Positions 1-6,095 of a stretch of 6,675 bases of DNA are shown piece by piece. The notes below the pieces were generated by a model. The model ran no database searches. It was not told where the DNA came from and worked only from the letters and a program-made list of their open reading frames with translations. How positions within the stretch are numbered: position 1 is the first letter of the stretch; every line of letters starts with the position of its first letter. The DNA comes from Chromatiales bacterium (lineage in GTDB: Bacteria > Pseudomonadota > Gammaproteobacteria > Thiohalospirales > Thiohalospiraceae): positions 1 to 6,675 of the forward strand of contig JALSRO010000465.1 of assembly GCA_026984715.1 (NCBI GenBank), read 5' to 3'. A program made the translations under genes and the position numbers.

Positions 1-879
1 GGTCTGCTGGATGATCCGCGCGACAGCAGGGATATCATCGAAGCGCTGCTCGATGCCCTTCCCGACTCAAGGATGGTACAGATACGCTATCCCTTCAAAA
101 AAAGGCAGCTATACAGCGGCAGGGAGGTCGATCGCGGTTCTGCCTTCAGCACCGATTATGTCTCCCGTATCGGGCACCACAACGACTGCTTCCTGTCCCC
201 AGTGCCGGAAGACGAGGGCTACCTTCCCAACAATGATGCCACACCGGCAGAGATTAAGGAGATGAAGGCGTATATTCACAGGGAAGGGCTGTATACCCCT
301 GTAGGAGGTGAGACCTGCGCGATGGGACGGGAAGACGACGCCGTGAATGAGATGAGCTACCTTCGCTGGAGCTATGTCAACATCTACTGGTATCCAGGGA
401 TGATCGCCTACTGGCAGGGGAATGGCGACTATGCGGTGATGCAGCGTAAACTGGGCTACCGCTTCCGGCTGCTCGGTGGCCGCATCACCGGCAAGGCAGC
501 TCCGGGAGAAGATATCAACCTCCACATAACCCTGCGCAACGATGGCTGGGCTGTTCTCTACAACCCGCGCCCTGTCTATCTGGTCCTGGAGAATGAATCA
601 GAGCGCCGGGAGATATTGCTCAAAGGGGTGGATCCACGCAGTTGGCAACCCGATAACGAATATGTCATCGATCAGAAGCTGCCACTGCCAGAGGGGATTG
701 CGCGGGGTGAGTACAAAGTGGCCTTGTGGTTGCCAGACGAATCTCCGAGGTTGCGTGACAACCCGGCATTCTCGATCCGCTTTGCCAATCAGGGAGATGT
801 GTGGGACAGCGTCAAGGGATACAACATCCTTGGAAAGATCGATATTGGTACAGCCCCTGATACTCCGTCAAGGTTATAA
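1..879 (+). CDS. DUF4832-type protein, 3' part (5' end outside window)
   Basis: Frame 1 is open from the first base to TAA at 877-879, giving 292 residues. The ATG at position 73 is internal, because the frame and the protein-like sequence continue to its left. The sequence fits the C-terminal part of the DUF4832 family (often paired with DUF4874), proteins thought to have a sugar-hydrolase-like barrel followed by a beta-rich domain. Visible family-like elements are a VQIRYPFKK strand, the motif RIGHHNDCFLS, a GGETC motif, an LRWSYVNIYW segment, LGYRFRL, and a late beta-type region (PGEDINLHITLRNDGW) ending in DSVKGYNILGKIDI. The substrate is unknown. The last residues (about DTPSRL) and the stop codon lie in the left arm of a large inverted repeat (861-1036), so the natural C-terminus may have been replaced. 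Family assignment is from memory of motifs; function is not established. Confidence 0.8.
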   Translation, partial: GLLDDPRDSRDIIEALLDALPDSRMVQIRYPFKKRQLYSGREVDRGSAFSTDYVSRIGHHNDCFLSPVPEDEGYLPNNDATPAEIKEMKAYIHREGLYTPVGGETCAMGREDDAVNEMSYLRWSYVNIYWYPGMIAYWQGNGDYAVMQRKLGYRFRLLGGRITGKAAPGEDINLHITLRNDGWAVLYNPRPVYLVLENESERREILLKGVDPRSWQPDNEYVIDQKLPLPEGIARGEYKVALWLPDESPRLRDNPAFSIRFANQGDVWDSVKGYNILGKIDIGTAPDTPSRL

Positions 880-1036
880 ATCAGGATTCAGTTGGCCTGT
901 CAGCGTTCAGGGCAACCCCTCGGCGCTCCTGTGGTGTCCCGCGACAGTTTGGCAATGGAACATTGCCTGCATAATGCGTCTTGTTGCAAAGACCACAGGA
1001 ACGCTGAATCCTGATTTTTATAGCCTTGACGTAGTA
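861..1036. repeat. Large imperfect inverted repeat (possible MITE-like or remnant mobile element)
   Basis: The left arm 861-891 and the right arm 1004-1036 are reverse complements: all but two of the 31 aligned bases match, with one 2-base gap. The core ATCAGGATTCAG is identical. Inside are further pairings: 923-935 with 992-1003 (one mismatch), an alternative pairing of 901-908 with 999-1006, and a central perfect 7-bp stem 951-957/961-967 with a GAA loop. The whole can fold into a long cruciform or RNA hairpin with a bulge of about 31 nt at 892-922. No transposase ORF is inside and I could not find a clear target-site duplication. The left arm overlaps the stop codon of the upstream gene. 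It could also work as an RNA processing or termination structure, since five T's follow the core at 1015-1019. Confidence 0.6.
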
Positions 1037-1225
1037 CCAAGTAGGTGGGGGAGTATCCGGTAGCTCGAGATTGTTCCTGTAGTCGAATCGCCACACGGGG
1101 ACGTAGTTTCCATACCCGAAACAGGCGACAAAGAAGAGTTCCCTGGCATTCTGCGTCAGAAGATACTTCCTCAGGCATCGGGACGCAGGGGGCAAGAGAG
1201 TATCGACTGCACTTTCGTGGAAGTT
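881..1225 (-). pseudogene. Possible truncated gene remnant of unknown family
   Basis: On the minus strand a frame is open from just after a TGA (1226-1228) to a TGA at 881-883. No ATG start is visible; a TTG at 1195 is the only initiator I noted. The part read from about 1225 to 1020 looks protein-like, with runs such as ARELFFVACFGYGNYVPVW and RFDYRNNLELPDTPPPTWYY. From about 1019 onward the frame runs through the inverted repeat and the translation becomes Cys/Arg-rich and not protein-like. My reading is the end of an old gene cut by the repeat element. I do not recognise the family, and it may be a chance open frame. Confidence 0.25.
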
Positions 1226-1256
1226 TCAAAAACAGATCACCACTGATGGGCTGACG

Positions 1257-1284
1257 TTGACACGGGGTTAATTCCGGTTACACT
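1257..1284 (+). promoter_or_regulatory. Putative sigma70-type promoter for the acetyltransferase-like gene
   Basis: A perfect -35 hexamer TTGACA (1257-1262) is followed by a 16-bp spacer and TACACT (1279-1284), which matches four of six consensus -10 bases. Transcription would start near 1291, leaving an untranslated or leader region of about 170 bases before the start codon at 1459. It lies in the gene-poor stretch and points toward the downstream gene, which supports it. It is a sequence match only. Confidence 0.5.
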
Positions 1285-1321
1285 CTATCACTGTAGATAA
1301 AGGGGGGAAACTACAGGCTTC

Positions 1322-1462
1322 GTGACGGGATCTCTGGTCCCGAATGATGGCCGTTCCGTGATCCTCCCGCCATTTGCAGAAACGGAGTTCGCTTTTCTCT
1401 GCGAAACACCGGGATGTGCATCGCCAACCACATGGCAGTTTGCTGCCGGGATGCGGAAATGA
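1322..1462 (+). CDS. Possible short leader ORF overlapping the downstream start (ATGA)
   Basis: A GTG-started frame of 46 codons plus stop encodes a protein-like peptide (starts VTGSLVPNDGRSVILPPF). It ends at TGA 1460-1462, overlapping the ATG at 1459 of the acetyltransferase-like gene in an ATGA arrangement typical of translational coupling. The purine-rich run AGGGGGG at 1301-1307 is 14 bases before the GTG, longer than usual for a ribosome site. The frame opens only after TAA at 1298-1300, so it is not the tail of a longer gene here. No family is recognised. It could be a leader peptide, a decayed fragment or chance. Confidence 0.25.
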   Translation: MTGSLVPNDGRSVILPPFAETEFAFLCETPGCASPTTWQFAAGMRK

Positions 1463-2715
1463 AATATCTGGACAGAATCAAGCAAAACGTTGCTCGGCTG
1501 ACCCCCAGCAAACATGCTGCGCTGATCGCTTTTCAAAAGGACACGCAGGAACCTTCCCAACTCCTGTTCGATGCGAATCGCTATCACTGGATGCAGGAGG
1601 AGAATCCGCATCGCCGGGAGACGGGGCCGCAGTTCTGGATCTATCAAAAGGGTGACAAGGTTCTCGGGCAGCAGGTTGGAATTCCGTTTTGCCTTTCGGT
1701 GAGAGGAAAGCCGTATCGGGGATCCTGGGCGGTAGATCTGCTGCTGAGTCCGCAATCCCGGTTGCGCGGTATCGGAAACGTTCTCAACAGCGTCCTCCAG
1801 GATGAGAACGACGTCACCGTCGGTATAGGAATCAGTCCGGAAGCTCTCAAATCTTTTCTGCGCGCAGGTTGGGTGGATCTGGGAAAGTTGCCGGTGTTTA
1901 TCCGCCCCCTGGATGCCAGGCGGATACTCCCCTTGCTGAATCGCCATCCCGACTTCGTGATGGTTCGGTTTATGGCTGCCCTGTGCAACATTCCGCTCCG
2001 GCTGCTCGACATCGGCGCCAGGATGATGGTCAGATTTTCCGGGGTGGTACTCGAACCGGTGCCCCGGTTCGACCCCCGGGTGGATAGGGTGTGGGAAACG
2101 GCCAGCCGCTCTTTCCCCGTTTTGGCAAAAAGGGATTATGAGAGCTTGCGCTGGCGTTTCGACCTGGTTCCCGAAGCGTCCTGTTATCAGCGCTACTATT
2201 TGTGCAAGGGTTCACGAGTCTGTGGCTATATTGTGGTGCGGCATTCGTCGCGTGATGCCGTTTCTGTAGCCACAATCGTCGATTTCCTCTCTCCTCCCGC
2301 TTTGATTACCCCCATGATGGCTGCCTGCATCGGTGAGATGCGCGGTAGCGGTGCAGCCGTCGTCTACTGCAGGGCGGGGCTCCCGAAGGCGGGGCGGAGC
2401 CTCTACCCCCTGGGATTTTGCAGGCGCCCCTCCTGTACACATGTCATTGCCAGAGCGAACGAGAAATCCGGCCTCCGGCGTGAACAGATCTCCGATCCTT
2501 TGGGATGGTTTATCACCACTGCGGATAGCGATGGAGATTACCAGGAGGCTAGTGACACCCTGGCTCACCACTCCCTGCAAGGGAGTGAAAATGTGGTACG
2601 AGTCATGCCACCGCATTCCACAGGTAGTGATATCGAATGGACCACACCGGTATTCACGCAAGAAGAGAAGGGCGAGCGAGAGAACAGACCAGCACCCGCA
2701 CTCCACTCCAAATAG
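1459..2715 (+). CDS. GNAT-family N-acetyltransferase-like protein
   Basis: This 418-residue protein has an N-terminal GNAT-like half. The strand WAVDLLLSP leads into SRLRGIGNVLN (about residues 100-110), which fits the acetyl-CoA pyrophosphate-binding motif R-x-x-G-x-G, and then into FLRAGWVDLGKLPVFIRPLD. A second half (RDYESLRWRFD, then YYLCKGSRVCGYIVVR and ATIVDFLSP) resembles another GNAT-like fold, and GWFITTADSDGD lies near the C-terminus. GNAT enzymes move an acyl group from a CoA thioester to an amine; the substrate here is unknown. Two-lobed proteins of this type are often found in polysaccharide gene clusters. I chose ATG 1459 because it overlaps a short upstream frame as ATGA and because the 15 residues from the longer ATG at 1414 (MCIANHMAVCCRDAE) look non-coding; neither start has a strong ribosome site. 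The last 40 or so residues are hydrophilic and not family-like. Confidence 0.75.
   Translation: MKYLDRIKQNVARLTPSKHAALIAFQKDTQEPSQLLFDANRYHWMQEENPHRRETGPQFWIYQKGDKVLGQQVGIPFCLSVRGKPYRGSWAVDLLLSPQSRLRGIGNVLNSVLQDENDVTVGIGISPEALKSFLRAGWVDLGKLPVFIRPLDARRILPLLNRHPDFVMVRFMAALCNIPLRLLDIGARMMVRFSGVVLEPVPRFDPRVDRVWETASRSFPVLAKRDYESLRWRFDLVPEASCYQRYYLCKGSRVCGYIVVRHSSRDAVSVATIVDFLSPPALITPMMAACIGEMRGSGAAVVYCRAGLPKAGRSLYPLGFCRRPSCTHVIARANEKSGLRREQISDPLGWFITTADSDGDYQEASDTLAHHSLQGSENVVRVMPPHSTGSDIEWTTPVFTQEEKGERENRPAPALHSK
2569..2587. repeat. Perfect 8-bp hairpin inside the acetyltransferase-like gene
   Basis: CACTCCCT and AGGGAGTG are perfect complements around a GCA loop. The hairpin lies in the coding region right after the GWFITTADSDGD segment, at the point where the protein stops looking like its family. 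A purine-rich GAAAATG follows. It may be chance, or it may mark the edge of an older gene end. Confidence 0.4.
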
Positions 2716-2797
2716 AGCCGTCTGCCGGAAAATCGCCCCAACCTGTAACGGAAAGGGTTTCCCATCCATCTGCATCCAGGCACTCGGGAGCGGCTTT

Positions 2798-2828
2798 GCT
2801 GCCTCCCTCCTCTCGGAAGGGAGGCAGC
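2798..2828. terminator. Strong hairpin between convergent genes (putative bidirectional terminator)
   Basis: GCTGCCTCCCT (2798-2808) and AGGGAGGCAGC (2818-2828) form a perfect 11-bp, GC-rich stem with a 9-base loop. It sits 22 bases past the narI stop codon and about 80 bases past the stop of the convergent + strand gene, where a shared terminator is expected. There is no clear T-run on either side, so it is not a textbook intrinsic terminator; it could stabilise the nar mRNA 3' end instead. The rest of 2716-2850 shows only a weak 5-bp hairpin (2750-2762) and no gene. Confidence 0.5.
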
Positions 2829-2850
2829 TCCTCGGCGACCGCGCCGCGAA

Positions 2851-3540
2851 TCATCGGGCCGTTACATACTTGGTGCGAACGATCTGATAGGCACGGCCCA
2901 GGTAGGTCAGCGGGATACTCCAGACGTGCACCAGGCGCGTAAACGGGAAGATGAGAAATACGGTCATGCCCAGCAACATATGGAGTTTGAAGATGGGATT
3001 GACGTCTCTCAAAAGGGCGGGATCTGCCTGTAATACAGCCACGCTCTGCACATATCTGGTCAATGCGATCATGGTGGATGCGTCGTTGTGTGCCACGTGA
3101 TTCATCGAAACCAGTGTCGTCAGTAGACCGACGACGACGGTTGCCAGCAGCCAGGCTATCACAAACAGATCTCTCTTGCGGCCCGTCGCCACGATACGCG
3201 GTTCCTTCAGTCGGCGCATCGTAAGCATGACGGCTCCGATCAGGCACATGCCACCGAAGATGATACCGGCAACGATAGCCAGTTTCTGATGGCCGATATC
3301 CGATATTCCCAGGGCACGGAAAACACCGTGAGGGGTTAGCATACCGAAAAAGTGCCCCAGAAATACGGCGATGATACCGACGTGGAACAGATTGCTCGCC
3401 AGCCGCATCTTGTCATTGCTGAGAAACTGGCTGGAGTCGGCTTTCCATGTGTACTGTTCACGGTCGAACCTCATCCAGCTGCCAACCAAAAAGATGGTAC
3501 CGGCAAGATAGGGATAGACGCCAAATATGAAGTCATTCAT
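2851..3540 (-). CDS. narI: Respiratory nitrate reductase gamma subunit (di-heme cytochrome b, quinol oxidase)
   Basis: NarI anchors the nitrate reductase in the inner membrane, oxidises quinol at the periplasmic side and passes electrons through two b hemes to NarH. The 229-residue protein is close to E. coli NarI (225 residues) over its full length. Shared segments include FLVGSWMRFDREQYTWKA, LASNLFHVG, GHFFGMLTPHG and FPFTRLVHVWSIPL. The four heme-ligand histidines are present: H53 and H63 in LFHVGIIAVFLGH, H187 in FKLHMLLG and H205 in RLVHVWS. Five hydrophobic membrane spans are apparent. An ATG at 3546 would add two residues, but the ribosome site GAGGAG (3553-3548) is only one base from it and an ideal seven bases from the ATG at 3540, so I chose 3540. 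It is the last gene of the operon, 11 bases after narJ. Confidence 0.95.
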   Translation of the reverse strand: MNDFIFGVYPYLAGTIFLVGSWMRFDREQYTWKADSSQFLSNDKMRLASNLFHVGIIAVFLGHFFGMLTPHGVFRALGISDIGHQKLAIVAGIIFGGMCLIGAVMLTMRRLKEPRIVATGRKRDLFVIAWLLATVVVGLLTTLVSMNHVAHNDASTMIALTRYVQSVAVLQADPALLRDVNPIFKLHMLLGMTVFLIFPFTRLVHVWSIPLTYLGRAYQIVRTKYVTAR

Positions 3541-3547
3541 TACCATT

Positions 3548-3553
3548 CTCCTC
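3548..3553 (-). promoter_or_regulatory. Ribosome binding site that decides the narI start
   Basis: GAGGAG on the minus strand overlaps the narJ stop codon (TGA, 3554-3552). Two in-frame ATGs follow. The first (3546) is one base away, too close for initiation; the second (3540) is seven bases away. The overlap with the narJ stop suggests translational coupling of narJ and narI. Confidence 0.7.
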
Positions 3554-4067
3554 AGGCTGCCCGGGCCAGATGGCCACGGCTCTCAATGATTCGGATCAAC
3601 CGGCTGTAGGGGCTGCCGGCCTTTTCAAGATTCTCTGCCAGAACGGTCAGTACCTTCCGCGCATCACCGAGGAAGATGCGAGCCTCCATCTCGTCCAGAG
3701 TGGATACATACTCCAGGATGAGCGGCAGATAGTCCGGCAGCTCCCCGTCCTCCAGCTCCAGACCGGCACTCCTGTAGTGCTCTCCAAGATCGACCAACGC
3801 CGGGCCACGTCCACGATCGTCCCCAAACAGATGATGGGTGAGGTGCAGGTCGTGTTCCGGGGTCATGTCGAAGGTCTGTACATAGGTCTCCTGCAGACCA
3901 ATGAGAGTATGCATCCCCATCCAGGTGAGGAAATCGACGATGGTTTTGCGCTCCTGCTCCGGAATGGAGGGATCGCTCTCCAGGGATTCCTTCATCACAG
4001 ACAGATGCTTAAACAGTTCAGCGTCCGGGTAGTCGAGCAGACGTGCAATCAATCGGTACAGTTGCAT
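3552..4067 (-). CDS. narJ: Nitrate reductase molybdenum cofactor assembly chaperone
   Basis: NarJ is a cytoplasmic chaperone of the TorD/NarJ family. It binds apo-NarG, helps insert the molybdenum cofactor and Fe-S cluster, and holds NarGH off the membrane until mature; it is not part of the final enzyme. The 171-residue product shows family hallmarks: the N-terminal LIARLLDYPDAELF, the central HHLFGDDRGRGPALVDLGEHY (about residues 78-98) and ELPDYLPLILEYVS (109-122). The ATG has a GGAG site (4079-4076) eight bases upstream. E. coli NarJ is 236 residues; this one ends about where E. coli continues with a C-terminal helical extension, so it is a short form. It follows narH after a 68-base gap, which is wider than the other junctions, and its stop overlaps the narI ribosome site. 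Confidence 0.93.
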   Translation of the reverse strand: MQLYRLIARLLDYPDAELFKHLSVMKESLESDPSIPEQERKTIVDFLTWMGMHTLIGLQETYVQTFDMTPEHDLHLTHHLFGDDRGRGPALVDLGEHYRSAGLELEDGELPDYLPLILEYVSTLDEMEARIFLGDARKVLTVLAENLEKAGSPYSRLIRIIESRGHLARAA

Positions 4068-4135
4068 CGATTTGTCTCCATTGAAAACAGTTCAGTTCTT
4101 TCTATATGACAGAGGAGTGTCGTGCTTTTCGCCCA

Positions 4136-6082
4136 CTATTCTCTGGGCCGGCCACCATCCAGTTCATCTTGCCATTTCTGGAGAGCTTCCCAGTCACCCC
4201 TGGCTGCCATTGCCGCCTGTCGTGGCCAGGTGGTGGGGTCAGCACGGTTGTACTGGGGCCCGGCATTGGCAAGAATCTCTTTGATGGTCTCCGGAGCCAT
4301 TTCTGCAAGTGCGGCAAACGTGGAGATCCCGGCGTTGTTCAGTACTTCTGAAATCTTGGGTCCGATCCCCTCGATTTTCTTGAGGTCGTCCTTTTCCCCG
4401 CTTGCCGGAGCGGGAGCCGGTTCGCTGACGGCCTTTAGCGCCGCCGGCGCGGCTTCCTCGGTCACTGGCGGTTCCGCCAACGCTACGGCCTCATCGGAAG
4501 CTACGGTCCGCGCCGGCGCTGCTGCCGCAGTCCGTCTTGGTCGTGGCATGTACTGCATGGGGGTGACAGAGCTGGTACGCCTTGTCGGGAATAGCGAAAA
4601 CCCCCTCCCTCCTTCGCTGCCGTGGGAGCTGGTGTTTCCGAGGGCAAAACCGCTCTGGCCCTGGAATGCATAGGGATCCTCCTGTGCCATCTCTTCGTGC
4701 GCTGTGGGTATCACGAATCGGTCTTCGTAGTTAGCTATCCCCAGGTAACGGTACATCTCCTCCGCCTGAGCCTCGGTCAGACCGACGCTCTTCAGTGCCT
4801 CGCTGTTCGGTTTGCCATCGATGGCTCTGGAGCGCTGGTTGCTGCGCATCGCCAACATGCGGCCAAGTGCACTGATTATCGGCTCCTCCTCTCCTGCCGT
4901 GAGCAGATTGGCCAGGTAGCGGACGGGGAGTCGAAGTGCCTCCGCCTTTGGGATGACTCCATCGGCCTCGGTGGGCAGATTCCCCTGATCGAGCTGGCTC
5001 TGCACCGGAGAGAGGGGAGGGACATACCACATCATCGGCAGGGTGCGGAACTCGGGATGGATGGGGAAGGCGATCTTCCACTCCATCGCCATCTTCCATA
5101 CCGGGGAGTTCTGGGCCGAATCGATCCATGGGTCGGGAATGCCATCCTCGCGCGCCTGGGCGATCACTTCGGGGTCGTTGGGATTAAGGAAGATCTCCAT
5201 CTGCGAGCTGTAGAGATCCTTCTCCCTGCCGGTCTCCGCCGCTCCCAGGATGCGATCGGCGTCGTACAGCATCACCCCCACGTAGCGGATGCGGCCAACA
5301 CAGGATTCGGCGCACGCCATAGGCATGCCGGACTCTACGCGCGGGTAGCAGAGGATGCACTTCTCCGACTTGCCGGATTCCCAGTTGAAGTAGATCTTCT
5401 TGTAGGGGCAGGCGCTGACGCACATGCGCCAGCCGCGGCAGCGGTCCTGGTCGATCAGGACGATGCCATCCTCCTCGCGCTTGTAGATGGCGCCGGAGGG
5501 GCAGGCGGCGACGCAGGCCGGATTCAGGCAGTGGTTGCAGAGCCGTGGCAGGTACATGTGGAAGGTCTTCTCGAACTCTGCGTACATCTGTTTCTGGATG
5601 CCGTCGAAGTTGCTGTCCTTCGAGCGCTTGTCGAACTCTCCGGCCAGGTCGTCCTCCCAGTTGGGGCCCCAGTGGATCTTCTCCATCCGCTCGCCGGTGA
5701 TCTGGGAGACCGGGCGCGCGGTGGGAGCTGCCTCGGAGAGGGGTTTGTTCTGCAGCTTCTGGTAGTCGTAGTCGAACGGTTCGTAGTAGTCGTCGATCTG
5801 CGGCATGTCCGGGTTGTTGAAGATGTTGAGCAGCTTGCTGAGACGTCCGCCGGACCTGAGCTCCAGCCTGCCGCCGCTCTTCTCCCAGCCGCCGCGCCAG
5901 CGGTCCTGGTTCTCCCACTCCTGGGGATAGCCGATGCCGGGCTTGCTCTCGACGTTGTTGAACCAGGCGTACTCCACACCCTTGCGGTTGGTCCAGAGGT
6001 TCTTGCAGGTTACCGAGCAGGTGTGGCAGCCGATGCACTTGTCCAGGTTCAGTACCATCGCTATTTGTGCGCGAATTTTCAT
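4136..6082 (-). CDS. narH: Respiratory nitrate reductase beta subunit with C-terminal helix-hairpin-helix extension
   Basis: NarH carries electrons from the NarI hemes to NarG through one [3Fe-4S] and three [4Fe-4S] clusters on the cytoplasmic side. Residues 1-503 align with E. coli NarH (512 residues). All four cluster motifs are intact: C16/C19/C22/C26; C182/C185/C190/C194; C215, W218, C221, C225, where Trp in place of Cys is the normal sign of the [3Fe-4S] cluster; and C242/C245/C257/C261. The NarH body ends near FSLFPTRR (about 496-502), matching FNLFNSRR in E. coli. It then continues for about 145 residues: an Ala/Pro-rich linker (about 504-563) and a helix-hairpin-helix module. The total of 648 residues is well above the family norm. 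GAGGAG (6097-6092), overlapping the narG stop, is nine bases before the ATG, so narG and narH look translationally coupled. Confidence 0.96.
   Translation of the reverse strand: MKIRAQIAMVLNLDKCIGCHTCSVTCKNLWTNRKGVEYAWFNNVESKPGIGYPQEWENQDRWRGGWEKSGGRLELRSGGRLSKLLNIFNNPDMPQIDDYYEPFDYDYQKLQNKPLSEAAPTARPVSQITGERMEKIHWGPNWEDDLAGEFDKRSKDSNFDGIQKQMYAEFEKTFHMYLPRLCNHCLNPACVAACPSGAIYKREEDGIVLIDQDRCRGWRMCVSACPYKKIYFNWESGKSEKCILCYPRVESGMPMACAESCVGRIRYVGVMLYDADRILGAAETGREKDLYSSQMEIFLNPNDPEVIAQAREDGIPDPWIDSAQNSPVWKMAMEWKIAFPIHPEFRTLPMMWYVPPLSPVQSQLDQGNLPTEADGVIPKAEALRLPVRYLANLLTAGEEEPIISALGRMLAMRSNQRSRAIDGKPNSEALKSVGLTEAQAEEMYRYLGIANYEDRFVIPTAHEEMAQEDPYAFQGQSGFALGNTSSHGSEGGRGFSLFPTRRTSSVTPMQYMPRPRRTAAAAPARTVASDEAVALAEPPVTEEAAPAALKAVSEPAPAPASGEKDDLKKIEGIGPKISEVLNNAGISTFAALAEMAPETIKEILANAGPQYNRADPTTWPRQAAMAARGDWEALQKWQDELDGGRPRE
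4139..4396 (-). other. Helix-hairpin-helix domain fused to the NarH C-terminus
   Basis: Residues 563-648 of NarH start with KDDLKKIEGIGPKISEVLN, the classic hairpin pattern around GIGPK, followed by NAGISTFAALAEM. They end with a WPRQAAMAARGDWEALQKWQ segment and a GGRPRE tail. I know this two-part module from fusions to ribosomal protein L21-like and NADH dehydrogenase NuoE-like proteins, where it is a C-terminal add-on behind a similar low-complexity linker. Helix-hairpin-helix folds usually bind DNA, but in such enzyme fusions the role is unclear; protein contact is possible. Reading frame and codon use run through without a break, so it is part of NarH and not a sequencing join. Confidence 0.85.
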
Positions 6083-6095
6083 GCTGTTGTTCTCC

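Noticed and set aside
878..1017. Integron attC site
   Set aside because: The structure is an imperfect palindrome, but the end motifs do not fit the RYYYAAC/GTTRRRY core sites, and no integrase or cassette array is visible.
1288..1947. 219-residue minus-strand frame opposite the acetyltransferase-like gene
   Set aside because: The + strand carries recognisable GNAT motifs over the same stretch; the minus frame has none.
2654..3247. 197-residue minus-strand frame overlapping narI
   Set aside because: It is out of phase with narI, Arg/Ser-rich and without hydrophobic segments; narI conservation explains the region.
5184..6038. 284-residue frame on the minus strand in another phase of narH
   Set aside because: It is an Arg/Gln/Pro/Leu-rich shadow of the real narH frame, whose cysteine motifs are unmistakable.
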